Positions 15,817-17,460 of a stretch of 17,460 nucleotides of DNA are shown here, one piece after another. Source of the DNA: Methylotenera_A sp031373695 (GTDB lineage Bacteria; Pseudomonadota; Gammaproteobacteria; Burkholderiales; Methylophilaceae); assembly GCA_031373695.1 (NCBI GenBank), contig JANMNC010000180.1, positions 1 through 17,460 of the forward strand. Direction: 5' to 3'. A model generated the notes under the pieces. The model was not told the DNA's origin. It did no database searches and saw only the letters and a list, made by a program, of their open reading frames with translations. Position 1 is the first letter of the stretch. The number at the start of each line of letters is the position of its first letter. The position numbers were made by a program, and so were the translations under genes.

Positions 15817-17295
15817 ATGAAAATAGAACAACCAAACTTAACCAAAGCCACACATTTTGATACTGCGCACGACGTGCTACTTAAGCCTACTGGGCTTGAT
15901 GGCAGCGCTTTACAAGGTGTGCTTGGCAATATTATGTCGCATCAAGTTGATTATGCTGATTTATATTTTCAGTACAGCCGCAGTGAATCTTGGGGTTTAG
16001 AAGAAGGCCAAGTTAAATCAGGCAACTTTAGTATTGACCAAGGCGTAGGCGTGCGTGCTGTAAGTGGCGAGAAAACAGCTTTTGCGTATTCTGATGATAT
16101 TAATTTACCCGCTTTACAGCAAGCAGCCAATGCAACGAAATCTATCGCAGCATTAGGTTTAGAGCAAACGGGCAAAAGCATTGTTACAAGCTCAATTTTG
16201 AATAACGCAAGCCAGCTATATTTGCCGCAAGATCCAATTGCCAGCTTAAGCGCTGATGCAAAAGTAAAATTACTAGAACGCTTAGAGCAATTTGCCCGTC
16301 AATGTGACACGCGTGTCACCCAAGTAATGGCGAGTATTGCTGGTGAGTACGAAGTGATTATGGTGGCACGCAGTGATGGCGTAATGGCAGCTGATGTGCG
16401 GCCCTTAGTGCGTATTTCGGTGCAAGTTATTGCAGAGCAAGATGGCCGTCGTGAGCAAGGTGGCAGTGGTGGTGGTGGACGTTTTGATTACAGCTACTTT
16501 ACCGATGAAGTATTACAAGATTACGCGCAAAAAGCAGTACACCAAGCCATAGTAAATTTGGATGCCCGCCCTGCCCCCGCAGGCAGCATGACAGTGGTGC
16601 TAGGCGCGGGTTGGCCTGGAATTTTATTGCACGAAGCGATTGGCCATGGCTTAGAAGGCGATTTCAACCGCAAAGGTAGTAGCGCATTTGCCAATATGAT
16701 GGGCAAACAAGTGGCCGCTAAAGGCATCACCATTGTTGATGATGGTACGCTTACCGATAGACGCGGCTCATTAAGCATGGATGACGAAGGCAATCCAACC
16801 AATAAAGCGGTATTGATTGAAGATGGTATTTTGCGCGGCTATATACAAGACACGCTTAACGCCAGATTAATGAACATGAATGTAACAGGTAATGCACGCC
16901 GCGAAAGCTACGCGCACATACCCATGCCGCGCATGACAAATACCTATATGCACAACGGTGATAAAGATCCATCTGAGATTATTAAATCTGTTAAAAGAGG
17001 CTTATATGCAGCCAATTTTGGTGGTGGGCAGGTGGATATTACCAGCGGTAAATTTGTGTTTAGCGCAGCCGAAGCCTATATGATTGAGGATGGCAAAATT
17101 ACCTACCCGGTAAAAGGTGCAACCTTAATTGGTAATGGGCCCGATGTGCTCACACGGGTTTCAATGATAGGCAACGACATGCAACTAGATAGCGGCGTTG
17201 GTACATGCGGCAAAGAAGGCCAAAGCGTGCCTGTGGGTGTCGGCCAGCCTACGCTTAAAATTGATGGCTTAACCGTTGGCGGTACAGCTTCTTAA
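15817..17295 (+). CDS. tldD: Metalloprotease subunit TldD
   Basis: The product has 492 residues (E. coli TldD 481). TldD and TldE (PmbA) form a heterodimeric zinc protease that degrades unfolded peptides and matures some modified peptides (microcin B17) and helps break down CcdA. The catalytic HEAIGH is at 272-276 (His272, Glu273, His276), and the third zinc ligand is expected at Cys464 in GVGTCGKEGQS; all are present. Other family blocks: SWGLEEGQVKSGNFSIDQGVGVRAVSGEKTAFAYSD (58-93), GGSGGGGRFDY (215-225), RRESYAHIPMPRMTNTYM (361-378) and FGGGQVDITSGKFVFS (401-416). The partner gene is not in the window. The 137-nt gap before it is AT-rich with a T7 run and no clear terminator or promoter. 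The ribosome site is weak. Start by family alignment. Confidence 0.96.
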   Translation: MKIEQPNLTKATHFDTAHDVLLKPTGLDGSALQGVLGNIMSHQVDYADLYFQYSRSESWGLEEGQVKSGNFSIDQGVGVRAVSGEKTAFAYSDDINLPALQQAANATKSIAALGLEQTGKSIVTSSILNNASQLYLPQDPIASLSADAKVKLLERLEQFARQCDTRVTQVMASIAGEYEVIMVARSDGVMAADVRPLVRISVQVIAEQDGRREQGGSGGGGRFDYSYFTDEVLQDYAQKAVHQAIVNLDARPAPAGSMTVVLGAGWPGILLHEAIGHGLEGDFNRKGSSAFANMMGKQVAAKGITIVDDGTLTDRRGSLSMDDEGNPTNKAVLIEDGILRGYIQDTLNARLMNMNVTGNARRESYAHIPMPRMTNTYMHNGDKDPSEIIKSVKRGLYAANFGGGQVDITSGKFVFSAAEAYMIEDGKITYPVKGATLIGNGPDVLTRVSMIGNDMQLDSGVGTCGKEGQSVPVGVGQPTLKIDGLTVGGTAS

Positions 17296-17324
17296 CAGTT
17301 CTAATGTTTTAGAGATTACCCATC

Positions 17325-17460
17325 ATGATGACTATAAACGAACCACGCCCCCCACTGCCGCCATTTACATTAGAAACCGCCAAACAAAAAGTACGCATGG
17401 CAGAAGATGGCTGGAATAATCGCAACCCAGAAAAAGTTGCCATGGCTTACACCGTTGATA
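17325..17460 (+). CDS. DUF1348 / NTF2-like family protein, N-terminal part (3' end outside window)
   Basis: An ATG at 17325 (or the adjacent one at 17328) opens a frame that stays open for 45 codons to the right edge. It reads MMTINEPRPPLPPFTLETAK, then KVRMAEDGWNNRNPEKVAMAYTVD. This is the start of the DUF1348 family of small SnoaL/NTF2-fold proteins (usually about 150 residues), whose function is largely unknown. The PPFT.ETA..KV..AEDGWN.R.PE.VA.AYT pattern is diagnostic. It begins 29 nt after the tldD stop codon on the same strand, with no hairpin between, so it may be cotranscribed with tldD. Confidence 0.85.
   Translation, partial: MMTINEPRPPLPPFTLETAKQKVRMAEDGWNNRNPEKVAMAYTVD

Overview
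The window looks like chromosomal sequence from an AT-rich betaproteobacterium, most probably of the methylotrophic family Methylophilaceae (Methylotenera-like). This rests on the low GC content, protein sequences that follow known beta/gammaproteobacterial families closely, and the yhdP - nitrilase - tldD gene order known from those classes. The genus is inferred; no marker gene in the window fixes it. Genes are densely packed. No tRNA, rRNA, insertion sequence, phage gene or CRISPR array was seen, and nothing suggests recent transfer.

Layout. (1) 1-2.3 kb, plus strand: the 3' end of an acetyl-CoA synthetase gene (acs), a hairpin, then prfC (peptide chain release factor 3). (2) 2.3-5.0 kb: an uncharacterised 174-residue protein (minus), a GT-B glycosyltransferase (plus) and a probably exported alpha/beta-hydrolase (minus). 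(3) 5.2-8.1 kb: a Cpx-like envelope-stress module. A CpxA-like sensor kinase and CpxR-like regulator form a minus-strand operon, and a divergent plus-strand gene encodes a periplasmic CpxP/Spy-type protein with two LTxxQ motifs. The divergent spacer holds a perfect GTAAA-N5-GTAAA repeat, the CpxR box known from enterobacteria, upstream of a good sigma-70 promoter for the regulator operon. (4) 8.1-10.6 kb, minus strand: yheS (ABC-F ATPase) followed by an uncharacterised acidic protein. (5) 10.9-17.5 kb, plus strand: yhdP (giant AsmA-like envelope lipid-transport protein), a carbon-nitrogen hydrolase of the Nit group, tldD (metalloprotease subunit), and the start of a DUF1348/NTF2-like gene cut by the window edge.

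How the parts may work together. The Cpx-like genes form a self-contained circuit in which the sensor and regulator control genes through the GTAAA box and the periplasmic LTxxQ protein may feed back on the sensor. A second GTAAA-N6-GTAAA repeat lies between yheS and yhdP. If the regulator binds there, yhdP (outer-membrane lipid homeostasis) would join the same response; this is a hypothesis from sequence alone. Most other genes are housekeeping.

I found no clearly new multi-gene system. The most interesting items are the two GTAAA repeats, a 16-bp tandem repeat that duplicates a -10 element upstream of the hydrolase gene, and two uncharacterised proteins.
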